Below, in pieces: positions 1 through 11,696 of a stretch of DNA of 64,000 nt. A program made the translations under genes and the position numbers. How positions within the stretch are numbered: the stretch's first letter is position 1; every line of letters starts with the position of its first letter. Under the pieces are notes generated by a model, which searched no databases, had not been told where the DNA came from, and saw only the letters and a program-made list of their open reading frames with translations. This DNA is from Eulemur rufifrons (Eukaryota > Chordata > Mammalia > Primates > Lemuridae). The stretch is from contig NC_090983.1 in the NCBI RefSeq assembly GCF_041146395.1, positions 65,851,501 through 65,915,500 on the forward strand. Reading direction: 5' to 3'.

Positions 1-218
1 TCAGAACAAACCACATGTTCGTTTGAGCACTTGAAACGTGGCTTGGTGTAACTAAGAAACTGAATTAAAATTTTTTTTTTTTTGCCAACTGGGAAGAGAG
101 TCTCTGGTATGTACCAAAGGTGCTCTCTCTTCCCTGAATTTTTATTTAAAATTAAATATTTTTAATTAATCTAAATAGCCATATGTGGCTTGTGGCTACA
201 GGATTGGACTGCACAGGT
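1..218. mobile_element. hAT-Charlie DNA transposon fragment, MER58-like
   Basis: The segment has the characteristic phrases of the MER58/MER3 group of non-autonomous hAT elements: a 'cacttgaaacgtggctt' block near 30-46, an AT-rich middle, and 'agccatatgtggcttgtggctacaggattggactg' spread over about 176-211. It is cut by the window edge. A compact hairpin at 91-134 interrupts the AT-rich middle and is not part of the consensus as I recall it. A related copy lies at 46310-46490. The family level is fairly safe; the subfamily is not. Confidence 0.65.
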
Positions 219-1745
219 CTGTAGCATAAAACCTAGATGTGTGATTGTTTTTTGCCCAGATCGCATTGATTCTCTTCTGCATCTGCATCTGCAAGCTGCA
301 GAAGGCAAGGAGGCAATCAAAGGGCAACCACACCTTAGGAGAGTCCGCACCTAGGACAGCCCAGCTGGTGTGGAGGAATGAGTGCTTGGACCGGAACATG
401 ATGGATGGCCCAGGCAAAGCAGGCTTCTCTGGGGCAAATGCTTATTGATTTAACCACGAAGTAATGTTAAATGGCCTTCCTTTTCACATCATTCACGTGC
501 AAAGCCTTGCATATGTGGATGTATGATGCAACCCCCGCAGGGAGACTTAGTAGGCAACCTTTCCAGAGCTTCTGTTCATCCTGGAAAGCTTTGTTCTCAC
601 AGCCCTGAATAAAACCTCTTAGAATTTATGCTCTTGAAATCCAAGTTGGAAAATTCTGATCTGAGGTAATGGGAATGACGGTGTCTAGGAGGTGATGGTG
701 AAAGAGAAGTAACCAAGGACATACGAAGGGCGTGAGTAAATTAATTCGAATCTGCAGGACATCCCACTCTATTCTATTCCCCCCAGCCCAAAACATTTAA
801 CATGAACAATGTAGACCAATAGGTCGTATGCCAACTTGTTTTTCCTTTACCCACAAATGGGAAATATCTGAAAGTTTATAACAGGACTGTAAAAGGGGAT
901 ATACATAAAAGACTGGCATAACCTACAAAGAGACTAACCACCTGTGTAACTGTAGAAATGTGAGTAGAGAAGGGGCGAAAGGGAAAACGAGACTAACTGT
1001 TTTGCCTTCTGGTGGCCTCGTCCAGCACACTGTTCCCCACTCTGCTGCCCTCTCTGCTTCCACAGGGGTAGGAGGTCCAGAGTCCCCGCTCTGGCTCCGT
1101 CATGCCTGTTTAGGACTCGGAGTGGTGAGGTCTTCCCTTGCCCGATCTTTATATCAGTCATTAAAAGCCCAGGCCTGTTGCACACGCTGTGAGGTAAGTG
1201 GAGCCTGGATTATTTACTTTGGGGATGTATTAGAGCTTTCATCAGCATGAAAGTCTCCTCAAAGGCAACATGTTATTATCCTTTAAATGGGCTTATAAAG
1301 CTCACTTTTAAAAAGGCATTAGTCTAGTTAACTGCAACGGGAGAGTAGTTCACGCCAGCGCCGAAGTATTTGGAATTATGCTTCGTAACGCTGAAAGCCT
1401 AGTAAAATGGATTCTCACGACGTTGAGGTTGCCGGAGAGCTTTTTGTCTTTTAAATGAAAGGATAATATAACATTAAAGACATTAATCCTATTTCAAAAA
1501 TCATATAACGCTTTTATCACAGTACTGTACTTTCTTCTTTTAATTCGTATCAGGAGACATTATTACCTTCCCCATGCACTTGTATTTTTGCAGTGTGCGT
1601 CTCATTTTTGTATTTGGCTTTTTTCTCTTAACATTACTTACATGATGTATCTGATGCCAAGTTCTGAAAGCATGAGAAATCTATGTCAGAAATCACGGGC
1701 AAGAAAGCTAACCAGGAAGGTGGTGAGTCTCACGTGGTGAGGTAG
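219..1745. other. Unassigned intergenic sequence
   Basis: I see no gene or clear repeat here. The short open frames have no recognisable homology. There is a CTCF-like match on the minus strand at 1003-1015 (reads CCACCAGAAGGCA, one off the usual core). The stretch at about 1300-1480 is AT-rich with several retained CpGs and no visible repeat, so it could be conserved non-coding DNA. That is speculation without an alignment. Confidence 0.5.
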
Positions 1746-2174
1746 TGTCTTAGTTCGTTTTCTGTTGTTTACAAGAGAATACCTGAAACTTGATAATTTA
1801 TAAAGAAAATGAATTTATTTTTTACAGTTATGGAGGCTGTGAAGTCCAAGGTCCAGGAGGTGTATCTGGCGAGAACCTTATTGCCAGTGGGGACTCGCTC
1901 TCTGCTGCGTCCCAAGGTGGCACAGGCATCCCATGGTGGAGGGGCTGAGTGTGCTTATGTGCTCGCTCAGGTCCCTCTTCCTCTCCTAATAAAGCCACTC
2001 ATTTCCCTCCCACGATAACCCGTTAACCCATGAATCCATGAATGGGTTAATCCATTCATGAGAGCAGAGCCCTCACGACCCAACTGCCTCTTAAGGCCTC
2101 ACCTCCCTCCCAATGCTGCCACATTGGGGATACATCTCAACATGACTTTTGGAGGCGACACTCAAACCATAGCA
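1746..2174 (-). mobile_element. Solitary LTR, ERVL-MaLR type, inverted
   Basis: Read on the plus strand the element begins TGTCTTAGTTCG and ends CCATAGCA, so the LTR lies on the minus strand. Internal landmarks match a common placental LTR: the 'ggtaatttataaag'-type block near the minus-strand 3' end, a 'gaagtccaaggtcc' block, and the 'catgaat/attcatg' inverted motifs around 2028-2060. The flanking 5-mers ggtag (1741-1745) and ggtgg (2175-2179) agree at 4 of 5 positions, as expected of a decayed 5-bp target duplication. No internal retroviral genes adjoin it. Subfamily is undetermined. Confidence 0.72.
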
Positions 2175-2179
2175 GGTGG

Positions 2180-3722
2180 TTCAGATGGAAGCCCCCTTTC
2201 AAGGGACCCTGCCCCCCTGTTTTGTAAGATGCCTCTGAGCTTCTACTGGCTGCCTGTGCTTACTGGCTTCTTTTGTCTGTTTTTAAGATATGGTATGCCT
2301 TCCTCTCTCCCGTCTCCAAAACACTGGCATTTTCCTTTCTTCCAGGGACATTTTCAATTCCTAGTACTCTTTAGCAGAAAACTGTCATCTTCTCTCTCCA
2401 TTTCCTGGACCTGAAGCAAAGAATCCACTAATGATTCGAAGATGTATAGAAGCATCTTTCGTCCGAGTTATCGTACAGACACCTTTGCAAAGTGGGAATT
2501 TCCTCAGCAACAAAACAATCACAGTTCTGTGTGCTGAAATGGCATACAAATATAGTTGTGACACTAGCCAATCTTGACAATAGGTAAACAATGAAGAGTA
2601 TATTTTTTCTTGCCTTGGGGTCTTGAAGTTTTAGTGGTGAGCATTAGAGCCAAGAGGCAAATAATCTTAACTAGAAGATAATAGTTCGCTTTGTTTTTAT
2701 TACAGAAACACTTGAGATTAGTGAAAACACTGATTTCCACAATCCCTTGCCTTTCCCACCTCCTATAAAGCCCAAATTTACTAACTCCATTTTACAGGTG
2801 GGAAAAGGCCATAAAAGGAGACAAGAGAGGCACATTAGTTGTTACAGAGAATCAGGTGGCAGAGCAATGATCAGAAGCTGCCATTGGTCCATTGTTGGCC
2901 CAATCTTTGTTATTGGTCCAGGAGTGCGACACCTGCATCAGGCATCTGAAAAGTCACTCTGGGGATCTATGTAACACACCGTTACCAACATAGCGAAAGA
3001 ACAGCACACTTGTCTGAGCAGTGAATGCCCATAGTAAGTTCTATGCCACAGGGATGTGTACACCTTCCATGTGTTACAGGTTTCAGGTGACTGAGGTTCT
3101 GAAAGGAGTTCCAATGTAGCCAGACTGGGCTATGAGGAAGATGCCTTGAAATGTCACCAGCCACCAGCCTTTGTGGGCCAGTGTCTGCTCTGCTGTGCTT
3201 TCCCCACCCCTCCCCTGCTGAGGATCCTCCCTGCCTTTCCTGTTAAAGGAAAAACTACAGCTGAGAATTTGTATGAAAGGATGTTTTCTCTCTAATTTTT
3301 CCCTTTAGTCTGTATCAGTTTATTTAAGTGCTTTGTTTTCTCTTTAGATTTTGTTCAATATTTTCTCTGTTCTTTCTCCTCTATATGTGCTGGAGGTGGG
3401 GTGTGGGGGTCACGTGGGGGTGATGTTATGGAGAACACATTCCCTTACTCTTCGGGCTTAAGGGACCAAGTCACACTTGCCTGTGGGTGCCTTCTCTCGG
3501 TGTCAAACAGGGTTGAGGGGTGAATTTCTGAGCCTGAGACCCCTTTTCAAAAATCTAGGCCTCTGCAGTTATGATATGATGCCCCTCCTCTTTCCTCTGC
3601 AAGTCGTATTATACTGTAGGGAAAACCCTCCCGTTCATTCATTTATTCAAATACTTGTGTATCTCTCTATGGGCAGAGCCCTGTGTTAAGACTCATACAG
3701 ACTAGACATCTAGTTTAATGTC
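2180..3722. other. Unassigned intergenic sequence with a CCAAT cluster
   Basis: I see no gene. The notable feature is three CCAAT-box cores within 34 bp (2883-2916). The rest is unassigned mixed-composition sequence with a T-rich patch around 3290-3380 and a G-rich patch around 3391-3425. A short 'cattcatttattcaaatacttgtgt' phrase near 3635-3660 resembles the antisense tail of L2 or MIR elements but is too short to call. Confidence 0.45.
2883..2916. promoter_or_regulatory. Cluster of three CCAAT/NF-Y core motifs
   Basis: ATTGG lies at 2883-2887, CCAAT at 2900-2904 and ATTGG at 2912-2916. NF-Y binds CCAAT, and clustered sites occur in some promoters and LTRs. The two outer sites share the longer form ATTGGTCC, which suggests a small local repeat. 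No TATA box, CpG island or transcript start is visible beside it, so function is unproven. Confidence 0.3.
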
Positions 3723-3724
3723 TC

Positions 3725-4665
3725 CAAAGAGTGTTACATTTTAATTTATTGAACAGGCAATACATTCATTCATACCATTCAAAACTTAAAAGATACAGAA
3801 GGGAACATAGTGAAAATCTACATGCCCTACTTCACTTCCTGCCCTGATTGCCCCTTTCCAATCTCCAGGTCGCCAAGCAGGGGACAACCAAGTTCATCAG
3901 TTTTCCTATGGTATTTTATACATTTAGGAGAAATTCATGCATACATATTTTCCCTTTTTATAGCTCATATGGTAGTATATTCATACATTATTGTGTACCT
4001 AACTTTTTTCACTTACAGAACATCTTGAAGATAGTTCCTTCATTAGACAGAAACCTGTGTAATTATTTAGTGACTCTATGGTCTTTCATTTTTGTGGATG
4101 GATCAGAATTTATTTTACCAGTGATGAAGATGCAAGTTATTTCTAAGCTTTTACTATTCCAAATGACGTTGCAGTGAATAATCTTGTACAAATGCATCTT
4201 TGCCTCTGTGTTTCAGTGTATCTATAAGATAAACACCTAGAAACAGATTGCTGTGTCAAAAGGTATGTGCAATCGTAATACTGATACTGCCAAATTGTTC
4301 CCCATAGACGTTGGAAGGCAATTCCCGCCAGAAATAAATGAGCGCCTTTTGCCCCAAGTCTTGCCAATAGGCCAACTTTCGCTCTTTGTCAAACTGACAG
4401 GTAAAACATAGTATTTAATTTTATTTTTATCTACATTTCTATAAGTTTGAGTGAAGCTGAATATCTTTTCATGTTTAAGATTTACTGGTATTTTCTTTGT
4501 TATAAATTATTTATTAATCATGTTGATTCTTCTCTTGGTTTGTTGGTATCTTGGTCATTTTTGTTATTACATTTTAGAAGCTCTTTATAGACTGAGATCA
4601 GTGTAGCAAGCAACCCTTTTGATGATTTTCTTGTATAAATCAGAAAATAGACATAAATCATTGAT
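3725..4665 (-). mobile_element. L1M LINE fragment, antisense
   Basis: The plus strand shows the antisense of old mammalian L1: 'cagtgaataatcttgtacaaatg' spread over about 4172-4195, then 'aaacacctagaaacag', 'tgctgtgtcaaaaggtatgtgc', 'gccaaattgttcc' and 'agctctttatagactgag'. The order matches the region upstream of the L1 ORF2 end when read on the minus strand. Many indels break the reading frame. It probably continues, after a gap, into 4690-5300. Confidence 0.65.
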
Positions 4666-4689
4666 GTGTATGTGAAAAGTCTTCTCTTT

Positions 4690-5300
4690 GGTTGTTTTTA
4701 ATGCTGTTATGTATTCATTAAACAAAACCTTTTCATTAGGGGTACTTTCAAACATGTGCAGAAGTAGGGAGGATGGCTTAACAAATTCCCGTGCACTCAT
4801 TGCCCGTCTTCAGCAATGACGGACACATGGCCATCTTATTACCTGCATCCTTCTCCCTGCCCCACCCTAAACCCTCCAGAATTTTCTCTTGCCCCATGGA
4901 CTATTTTAGATGTAAAAATTATATAATTTCACCATAAGGACTGCTATTGTTTTAAAATATTACAATTATGTCTCCTAAGCACAACTAACAGCCATTCTTT
5001 TAATATCATTAAATATTTAGTCAGTATTCAAATTTACCCGATTGCCTCATAACTTTGTTGTTGCAGATGGTTTGTTCACACCAGAATTGTTTGGATTTAA
5101 CAGACATATCAACCAAATGCAATGTGTATGTTTGTTTGGAATGTATGCATTGCATTTAGTCGCTATGTTTAAGTCTTTTTTAAACCTATGGGGGACCCCT
5201 TTCTTAATTTTTTTTTTTTTGCAATTATTTGAAGATGCTGGGTCTTTAGTCCTGTAGAATTTGCCACCTTCTGTATTTTGTTGGACTTGTCATGTTGCAG
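4690..5300 (-). mobile_element. L1M-like sequence, antisense, weak
   Basis: AT-rich sequence with phrases typical of antisense L1 3' ends (a 'gtcttcagcaatgacggac' region around 4808, then 'ttaaatatttagtcagtattcaaatttaccc' over about 5008-5038, and a poly-T at 5208-5220). It lies in the same orientation next to the L1M at 3725-4665 and may be part of the same or a second old insertion. Boundaries are uncertain. Confidence 0.4.
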
Positions 5301-7495
5301 GAACATGTCTTCCTGTTCTCGTTGTTTCCTGGTAACTGGTGTTTAGATCTAGAGGCTTGATCAGACTCGTGTTTGATTTGTTTATTTTTGGCAAGCGCAC
5401 TTCAGGGGTGTTATCGTGCACTTCCTGTTGAATCAGAGAGGCATGTAAAGTCTGGTTGTTTCTTTTTGTGTAATGTTGTTGAGGTTGATCTGTCATTTCA
5501 GCTGACATTCTGTTTTTAAAGAAGGCTATTAGATACAGAAAACAAAATTTTCCTCTCTATAGACAATGAAGTGCCAAAAGAGAAACTTACAACTTCGTTT
5601 TTGGGAGCAGAGGATACACCATGTGGGTAGCTGGCTTTCATATTTATCACAGTGGAAGACTCACAGGACAAAACTGTGCCCTTTTGGCTCGTGTTCCTGT
5701 TAGTCCTCAGTTCAGCATTTTGCTGTCAGGTATTCTTGTGACTTATTTGCTGGCTGACTGTGTCAAAATGGGTTTGGATTGCAGGCATTTTTCTACCATC
5801 TTTTCCTTACTTTGGACTCGGAATAAGAATTTTTTCATCTTGCTTATTATGTTATACCTTTTTAAATGTTTCTGCTAGCTGCCTCTAGTGATAGTTTAGG
5901 GGGTTTGGAAAACGTCTTTCCTGGAGGTGCCCATGGCTGAGGTCTCAGCTGCGATCATATTGTACTTTCAGTTTCTAAATGACTATCGCTCACTCTGCTT
6001 TCTTTGCCTCTGAACTTTTGTTTTCCTCTTCTCCCTAACTCTCCAGCTCCTGATCGTCTCCCAAGCCTTCCACCACCCCATCAATCTGTGAGATGCTCCT
6101 GCACTCATCCCACTCTTCCCATTGCTGATGCTTTGTGGGGTTGATGAATGAAATCTCATAGCATCCTGGATTTGAACCAACCTGTAGGTCCTCAATAAGG
6201 ACTTATTTAAAGGGAATCAAATTTCTTCGTTTTGTGCTTCTTTAAAAATTACATTTCTTCAAAGACAGGTAGCCCAAGTGGTTTCTCAATGGAAAGTTAC
6301 TTTCCCAAAGCCATTCTGTAACATCTGCAATTGCTTTAAAATTCTATCAATCCTCATCAGTGCACTCAGTTCAGTCAGCGCGCTCTGCTAAGATGAGGAT
6401 TCTGTTGAAAACTTGGGATGGCCTTATGCTTGCTGCCAGTCCTTCAGAGGTCTAGCAGGTTCTTCGTAACATATTTTCTAGTCTTAAGTTCATTTCGATT
6501 TCTTCCAGCCAACTAAAAGTTTCTTAATTTGTTTTTTTTCTCCAAGAAAGCTATATGAATGGCATATTTTGAACCTTGGCATATTTTTGAACTCTGCATA
6601 CATGAACGTCTGTAACCTCCAATAATGTAACAAAACACAGCCAGGTACAACATTCTCTAGTCACAACCTTTCCCCTGAAAACTCTGGCTTACTCTCTGAC
6701 ACTGGTGCTTTTGAAAAGTCTGTTGTTCATAGCTACCATCTCTCCCACAGTTTTCATCTTTCATCTTCTTCCCTCTGCATTCCAAGAAAATGTCTCAAAT
6801 GTGTTTTACACATCATTGCTTCCATACACCTCAGTTTGAATTCTGCTTTTCACTGTATCCAGTTTGTATCTGACTATTGCTACTGCACGTCCAGTTTACC
6901 TGTAACTATCCATGCTATGGCTCCCTTTTCCTCTCAGCCTATTTGTTCCTTATACTTTTATGCTTCCATTCCAGAGAGGGAATGGCTTCCCGAGTCAACT
7001 AAGGATGCCAGAAAAGTTTTTAAATTTCTTAGAGTTCTATAATAAATGATTTTCAGAGAGTTGCTCTTCATCTTCACAATGATGTTGCCTTTCCCATATT
7101 CTGAAAGTTTTATGAGTCCCATATTATTATGTGATCTCTCATGTTAGGATGAGAAAAACACCTAGACCTGATATTTGACAACAAACAGGGTATGTGGACT
7201 GCCACTGCCCCATTCTGTCAATGTATGTGCTAGTGGAATCGCCTGCTCTAATTCGACAGCCATACAGTTGCTGAGCACGACTTCTAATCTAATTCCCAGT
7301 GTCTAACAGGCTTCTATCTGGTGCAGGTCTGCTAAACTATACCATCCAACCATCAGGCTTAGTGTTACACAGAAATGATGGGATACTAAAAAACAAAAAC
7401 CAAATACAAAACTACAATCTCCAGTGTGTTGAGATCCTTTTTGTATGAGTAACAGAAAATCCATGTCTAACTGGCTTCAAAAGAAACAGAATTTA
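5301..7495. other. Unassigned AT-rich intergenic sequence
   Basis: No gene and no confidently assigned repeat. One perfect 10-bp inverted repeat (6349-6358 with 6392-6401, loop 33 bases) flanks a short CpG-containing core at 6378-6382. Short open frames here show no recognisable protein. Confidence 0.45.
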
Positions 7496-7499
7496 TGGG

Positions 7500-7735
7500 T
7501 TCAAATAACATATCTCTCCATGTATTTCCATCTTTAATTTCTCTCAGTAGTATTTTGTACTTTTCAGTGTAAAGCTATGCATGTTTGTTAAATTCTTAAG
7601 TGTTTTATTTTTGACATTATTGAAATATAATTTTGTAAGTCTCACATAAAAATGATTTTTTTATTGACTTGTAAAAAAAAATAAAATAAAATTCTGTCAG
7701 TCCTATTATTTCATTCTATTTGAGCCACATAAATG
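7500..7735 (-). mobile_element. L1 ORF2 fragment, antisense
   Basis: The plus strand carries the antisense of a recognisable internal L1 ORF2 segment: 'ctctccatgtatttccatc', 'aatttctctcagtagtattttgtac', 'ttttcagtgtaaagc' and 'cttaagtgttttattttt'. The reading frame is broken. The A/T-rich tail near 7670-7690 may be separate. Confidence 0.6.
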
Positions 7736-8549
7736 ACTTTCCTAAACAAATCTTATGATAATCCTAGGTGATATCAAAAGTGATAAACTGATGAAATTAC
7801 AAGCAAAGTCTCTTCCTTGGAAGGTTTCCACAGACGACCCTACTTTGGCCCTCCCTTCCCTCTGAGTGGAAAAGAAACTGCAATAATTTGTCTTCAAGTG
7901 AAAGACGTGTGCTCGCCTGGGTTGGGGAGCAGGCAGGCTTGGAAAGGAGATATACGTACTCTGTTCTTGCTTGGATATTGTGCTGTGGAGGCATGCGGTT
8001 CTGTTGCACAAATGGTTGATGTGTTTTCAAAATTGAAAAATAAGACACTGATAGGTCTTGTAAAATTTGATTTTAAGTGGTGCTGAAGAGAAGTTGTGAG
8101 AAAGTATCCATTTTTTGAAAACAATCTGCTCTTTAATAGCACTTGTTGGACATATAAAAAATGGCACACACATTTAAATTTTTATGGTATATCATTGATA
8201 GATTTAGTGGATTAGATACCTAAGAAGCTGATTTCTGAATAAAAAACCTTTCCTAGGTAGATAATGATAAAACAATTCTTTCTTTGCTATATGACCACAA
8301 TTTAAGGTAGAGATTTAAAAAATTAGTCTCTTCATTTTACTCACTTTGCTTTGGAGTACTGGGTTTTATGCTATTTGAAATCTCAGGTCTGTGTGTAGGT
8401 GGACCTAGTAAGTCATGGATTTTAAGATGTATAACAATTAGGACAAGAATTTTGACTCTGGACTCTGTTTTTTCAGCCCCTTCATAGCTTTTAGCACAGG
8501 ATAACTTGCAACACCAGCATTTTAATCTTTGCATGCACTTCTCCTACCT

Positions 8550-8645
8550 TCCGGGCAGGAATAGGTCCTCTTTGAGAGGAGACTGTGTTTGTTATTCAGA
8601 TCACGTGGCATGTGGTTGGCACAAAATAAACGCCCGTTATTGATG
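8550..8645 (+). mobile_element. L2/MIR-type LINE or SINE 3' tail
   Basis: The segment reads like the conserved 3' tail of L2: a degraded 'gagaggagactgtgtttgttattcag' region, then 'catgtggttggcacaaaataaacgcccgttattg'. This mirrors the usual run from the coding end to the 'lower-case ataaa' tail. Too short to classify further. Confidence 0.45.
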
Positions 8646-9048
8646 ATGCTGGGAATACCAGGATGGACGGTGGTGGGAGGTGTTTCAATCTTAATTGTGT
8701 GTACAAGTAGCAGTCAGCAGGAAAGTTGGCTGCTCTGACTTCTATTAATGGAATTCCACTTCGGAAAGGGAGGGCCACCAATTCAGGTCACCGAAGAGCC
8801 TCACTCAGAAGACAAAATGACAAACGGTTGTCATCAACAGCCATTTGAAGAGTTCTCCTCTGCTACACCAGTGTGTGTTCCCTGAAAATAGAAATGCCAA
8901 GAGAAGGAATCTTAAGCCTGTGAACTATGGAAAAGGTCAGAAGGTAGCTGTGGTAGCAGGCAAAAATGGAAATGTCAAGAATGGGGCAGAAGAGGAGGAA
9001 GAAAGTAAAACGGAAGATGTGAAGAGTACCTTGTATAAAATGGAAATT

Positions 9049-9082
9049 GGGTGGGGAGCGCAGGGCTGCGGAGGGGGAGGGG
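9049..9082 (+). other. G-quadruplex motif
   Basis: Five G-runs in order: GGG 9049-9051, GGGG 9053-9056, GGG 9063-9065, GGGGG 9073-9077, GGGG 9079-9082. Loops are 1, 6, 7 and 1 bases, which meets the usual G3+N1-7 rule. It stands out in otherwise AT-rich surroundings. Confidence 0.5.
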
Positions 9083-10103
9083 AGCTGATTTCAAGAGCAA
9101 ACTCACATAGATAACGGGGCCCTTTTAAAATGCCAGCGTTCTGTGTTTTCAAGCCAGCAGGAAATGCTTCAGAAAGGCAGCAATATCCTTTGCTGAAGCC
9201 CATTCAATTTAAAAGTGGAAATGTCAATAAGGCTGTGTGCCTGCGCCTCCCGCCTCCGAGCCAGGGGGGTTGGCGTGCTTTGTGCTGGACGGTAGAAAAC
9301 AGAGCTCTTAGGTCTCAAGAGTATGTCTTCTAAAAATAAGCCTGCAGAATATCAACTTTTATTAAATTTTCTTGCACAATCCAAATGCATTCTGGTTTTT
9401 TTCCTAGCATGCCAGATCCTGATTCATTGGAGAGAAAAAACAGCAGCTCCATTGTAAGCATTCTTTGCATTGTTTTCTAGCCCATGGACTCTATGCTTTG
9501 AAAGATTTTTGTCAGCCAAATTGCATTTGATAAGCAATTTCTATTTCTACTTTTCCTAATCCAATGTATAGACCAAAGCTTTGTTTGGATGGGCATTTCC
9601 TTACAGCTGATAAAATTCCAGCCAGCAGCTTGGTGTCTGAGATGGTCTGGGAGGCAAGAGTTACATACAATCTGACCCTGGGACTGCCAATATAGCCGAG
9701 TTTATTTGGGCAGTTTTGCTAAAATTGAATTTGAATATCTTTAGGCAGGACACATGCTCTCTAGTTTTCCTAAGGTGTTACTTTTGGTTGATGCATTGAG
9801 ATGGATGGTCTGGCTCCTAAGGGCCCCTGCCACGAGAGGGTATTATTGCCATATACTTTTGAGTGATTAGAAAATAGCTCTGGACTGTGATTTCTAACAG
9901 TTCCTGAGCGGCCTGGAGACCCTAGACTAGGGACCATAATTGGACCTAACAGAATAACTGTGTGGTTTCTATCTGGTGTGATCATGTCCCAAGGGTATCT
10001 TAGTCACCAACTATTTCTTCAAAGGAAGAGCTGTTTCTACCAACTTTTTCATACTTTCCTTATCAGAACTTTGTACACCCATTGGCTGTGATGCAGAGGG
10101 TGC

Positions 10104-10622
10104 TCAATGGAGGGAGGAAAGCCCCCGAACTTGCCAAGCGGGTTCTTGGCTTCCTGCAGTGAAGAATTCAAGCACCAGCCAACTAGCGACAGAAAGTTTA
10201 TTGAGACAGAGACAGGCAATAGATCCTACTCCACAGACAGAGTGGGGGTCCTCTCCCAAGAAGGAGGGGGAGCCCTTATGGGGCAATGGTAACATTTTTA
10301 AATGTTCAAAAACCCTACTGGGAAACAGCCACACTTGACCAGCATTGTCCTGTGGGCAGGCCACAAAGGTTAATCATAAACTGCTGTCACAGAGAAGCAA
10401 GTGCAAATAGTTTGTAAGGCTTCCCACTTAGTAAGTTAACCATCTTCCTGTGGTCCTAGCCTCGACTCGCTGGCAACTTCCTTGTTCAGGGCGGTCAGGG
10501 CCTGGTGTCCGTCCAAAGGCTGTACTCGGGCTCTCTCGACCTTCCTGTTCTGCTTACCCCTACCTTAGCTACAGTGTCCTTATGACAAGCTGTAACTCAG
10601 GCAACATAGAAACTCTTGTCAC
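10104..10622 (-). mobile_element. ERV1-like solitary LTR, inverted
   Basis: Read on the minus strand, a U3-like region is followed by AATAAA at about 10199-10204 and then a U5-like segment with the 'gcttgaattcttcactgcag' phrase common in gammaretrovirus-type (ERV1) LTRs. The minus-strand start is near 10622 (tgacaagagt...). No gag, pol or env sequence adjoins, so it is a solo LTR. I could not find a convincing target duplication, so both ends are approximate. It looks less decayed than the MaLR-type LTRs in the window. The exact family is unknown to me. Confidence 0.6.
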
Positions 10623-11258
10623 CCGCCTTTTATTGTCTGTTTGCTTATTTGTTTCTTCTTTTCATCTTCTTTTGATCTTTAGAGAGCAATAGAGAAGAAC
10701 CAGCTCTACCTAGCAAGGAAATCAAAATAACCTTTTAAAAACATTCTGTAATATCCGCTCTTGTTCTCACCTTGGGTTAAACAGAAAAGGAAAAGGAAAT
10801 TTGATCTGAATATTAGTGGAAAAAAATAGACTTTAATTTCTGTCTGCCTAAAAAATGTCACACCTATTTGATGCTGTGGTGAACACTGTGAAAAATAATG
10901 AAATTTTATAAAAAGTGAGTTCCTATATGCAATAGTCCCAGTTGCTTTTCTTTTTATAATGGAATGTGTTTTAAAATTGGTATTAAAATATGTGCCACAG
11001 CTTTGTTGCTGAAATTCTGCCCGGATTCAAAAATGAGGCAAAAGAATACCATTTTGTGTAAGGCGTGCATCACAACAAGAGGAAAGCAAATGCCAAGTTG
11101 TGATAGTACGGAAGGACAGCGATGGGCCCTCAGGGCGGGAAGAGCCCTTGGAGGTCAGTCAGCCCATCTGACTCATCTAACTTTATTTTGGACTACAGCA
11201 TCCGTCTGCAACACAGTACCGCCAAACCTCTATCCGTGGGTGTACAAGATGGACAATA

Positions 11259-11696
11259 CAGTAGTCCCCCCTTATCCTCAGGGCATACATTCCAAGATGC
11301 CGAGTGGATGTCTGAAAACTTGGGTAGGACAATTATAACAATATGCCAGCATCACTACTCTTGCACTTTGGGGCCATTATTAAGTAAAATAAGGGTGACT
11401 TGAACCCAAGCACCGTGATATTGCCACAGTCTGATAACCAAGAAGGCTACCAAGTGACTAATGGACACAGATATACTTGTATATCGTGTGGAAATGCTGA
11501 ACAAAAGGAAGATTCACGTCCAGGGTGGGTTGGAATGGGATGGCTCGAAATTTCATCATGCTAGTCAGAATGGTGCAAAATTTAAAATTTATGATTGTTT
11601 ATTTCTGGAATTTTCCATTTAATATTTTCAGACCTTGGTTGACTGAGGGTAACTGAAACTGTGGAAAGCAAAACCTTAGATAAGGGGGGACTACTG
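11259..11696. mobile_element. Tigger-type (TcMar) DNA transposon, internally deleted
   Basis: Terminal inverted repeats are clear: CAGTAGTCCCCCCTTATC at the left (from 11259) and its inverse ending GGGGGGACTACTG (to 11696). TA dinucleotides flank both ends (11257-11258 and 11697-11698), as expected of Tc1/mariner/pogo elements. The interior contains 'gccagcatcactactc', 'taataaggg'-like text and 'gtttatttctggaatttt', as in Tigger3/MER44-type elements. Compared with the copy at 35657-36208 it lacks roughly 110 internal bases. No transposase frame remains. Confidence 0.8.

Larger units (their letters stand above)
7736..10095. other. Unassigned intergenic sequence
   Basis: No gene found. Around 8550-8645 there is an L2/MIR-like 3' tail. 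A charged 89-codon open frame at 8845-9114 (Lys/Glu-rich, Gly-rich end) arises from purine-rich DNA and overlaps a G-quadruplex motif; I do not regard it as a gene. The stretch at about 9340-9620 is AT-rich, CpG-free and repeat-free, which would fit conserved non-coding DNA, but I cannot test that here. Confidence 0.45.

Noticed and set aside
8845..9114. 89-codon charged, Lys/Glu-rich plus frame
   Set aside because: Composition follows from the purine-rich DNA. There is no conserved motif, no promoter or splice context, and the end overlaps a G-quadruplex run.
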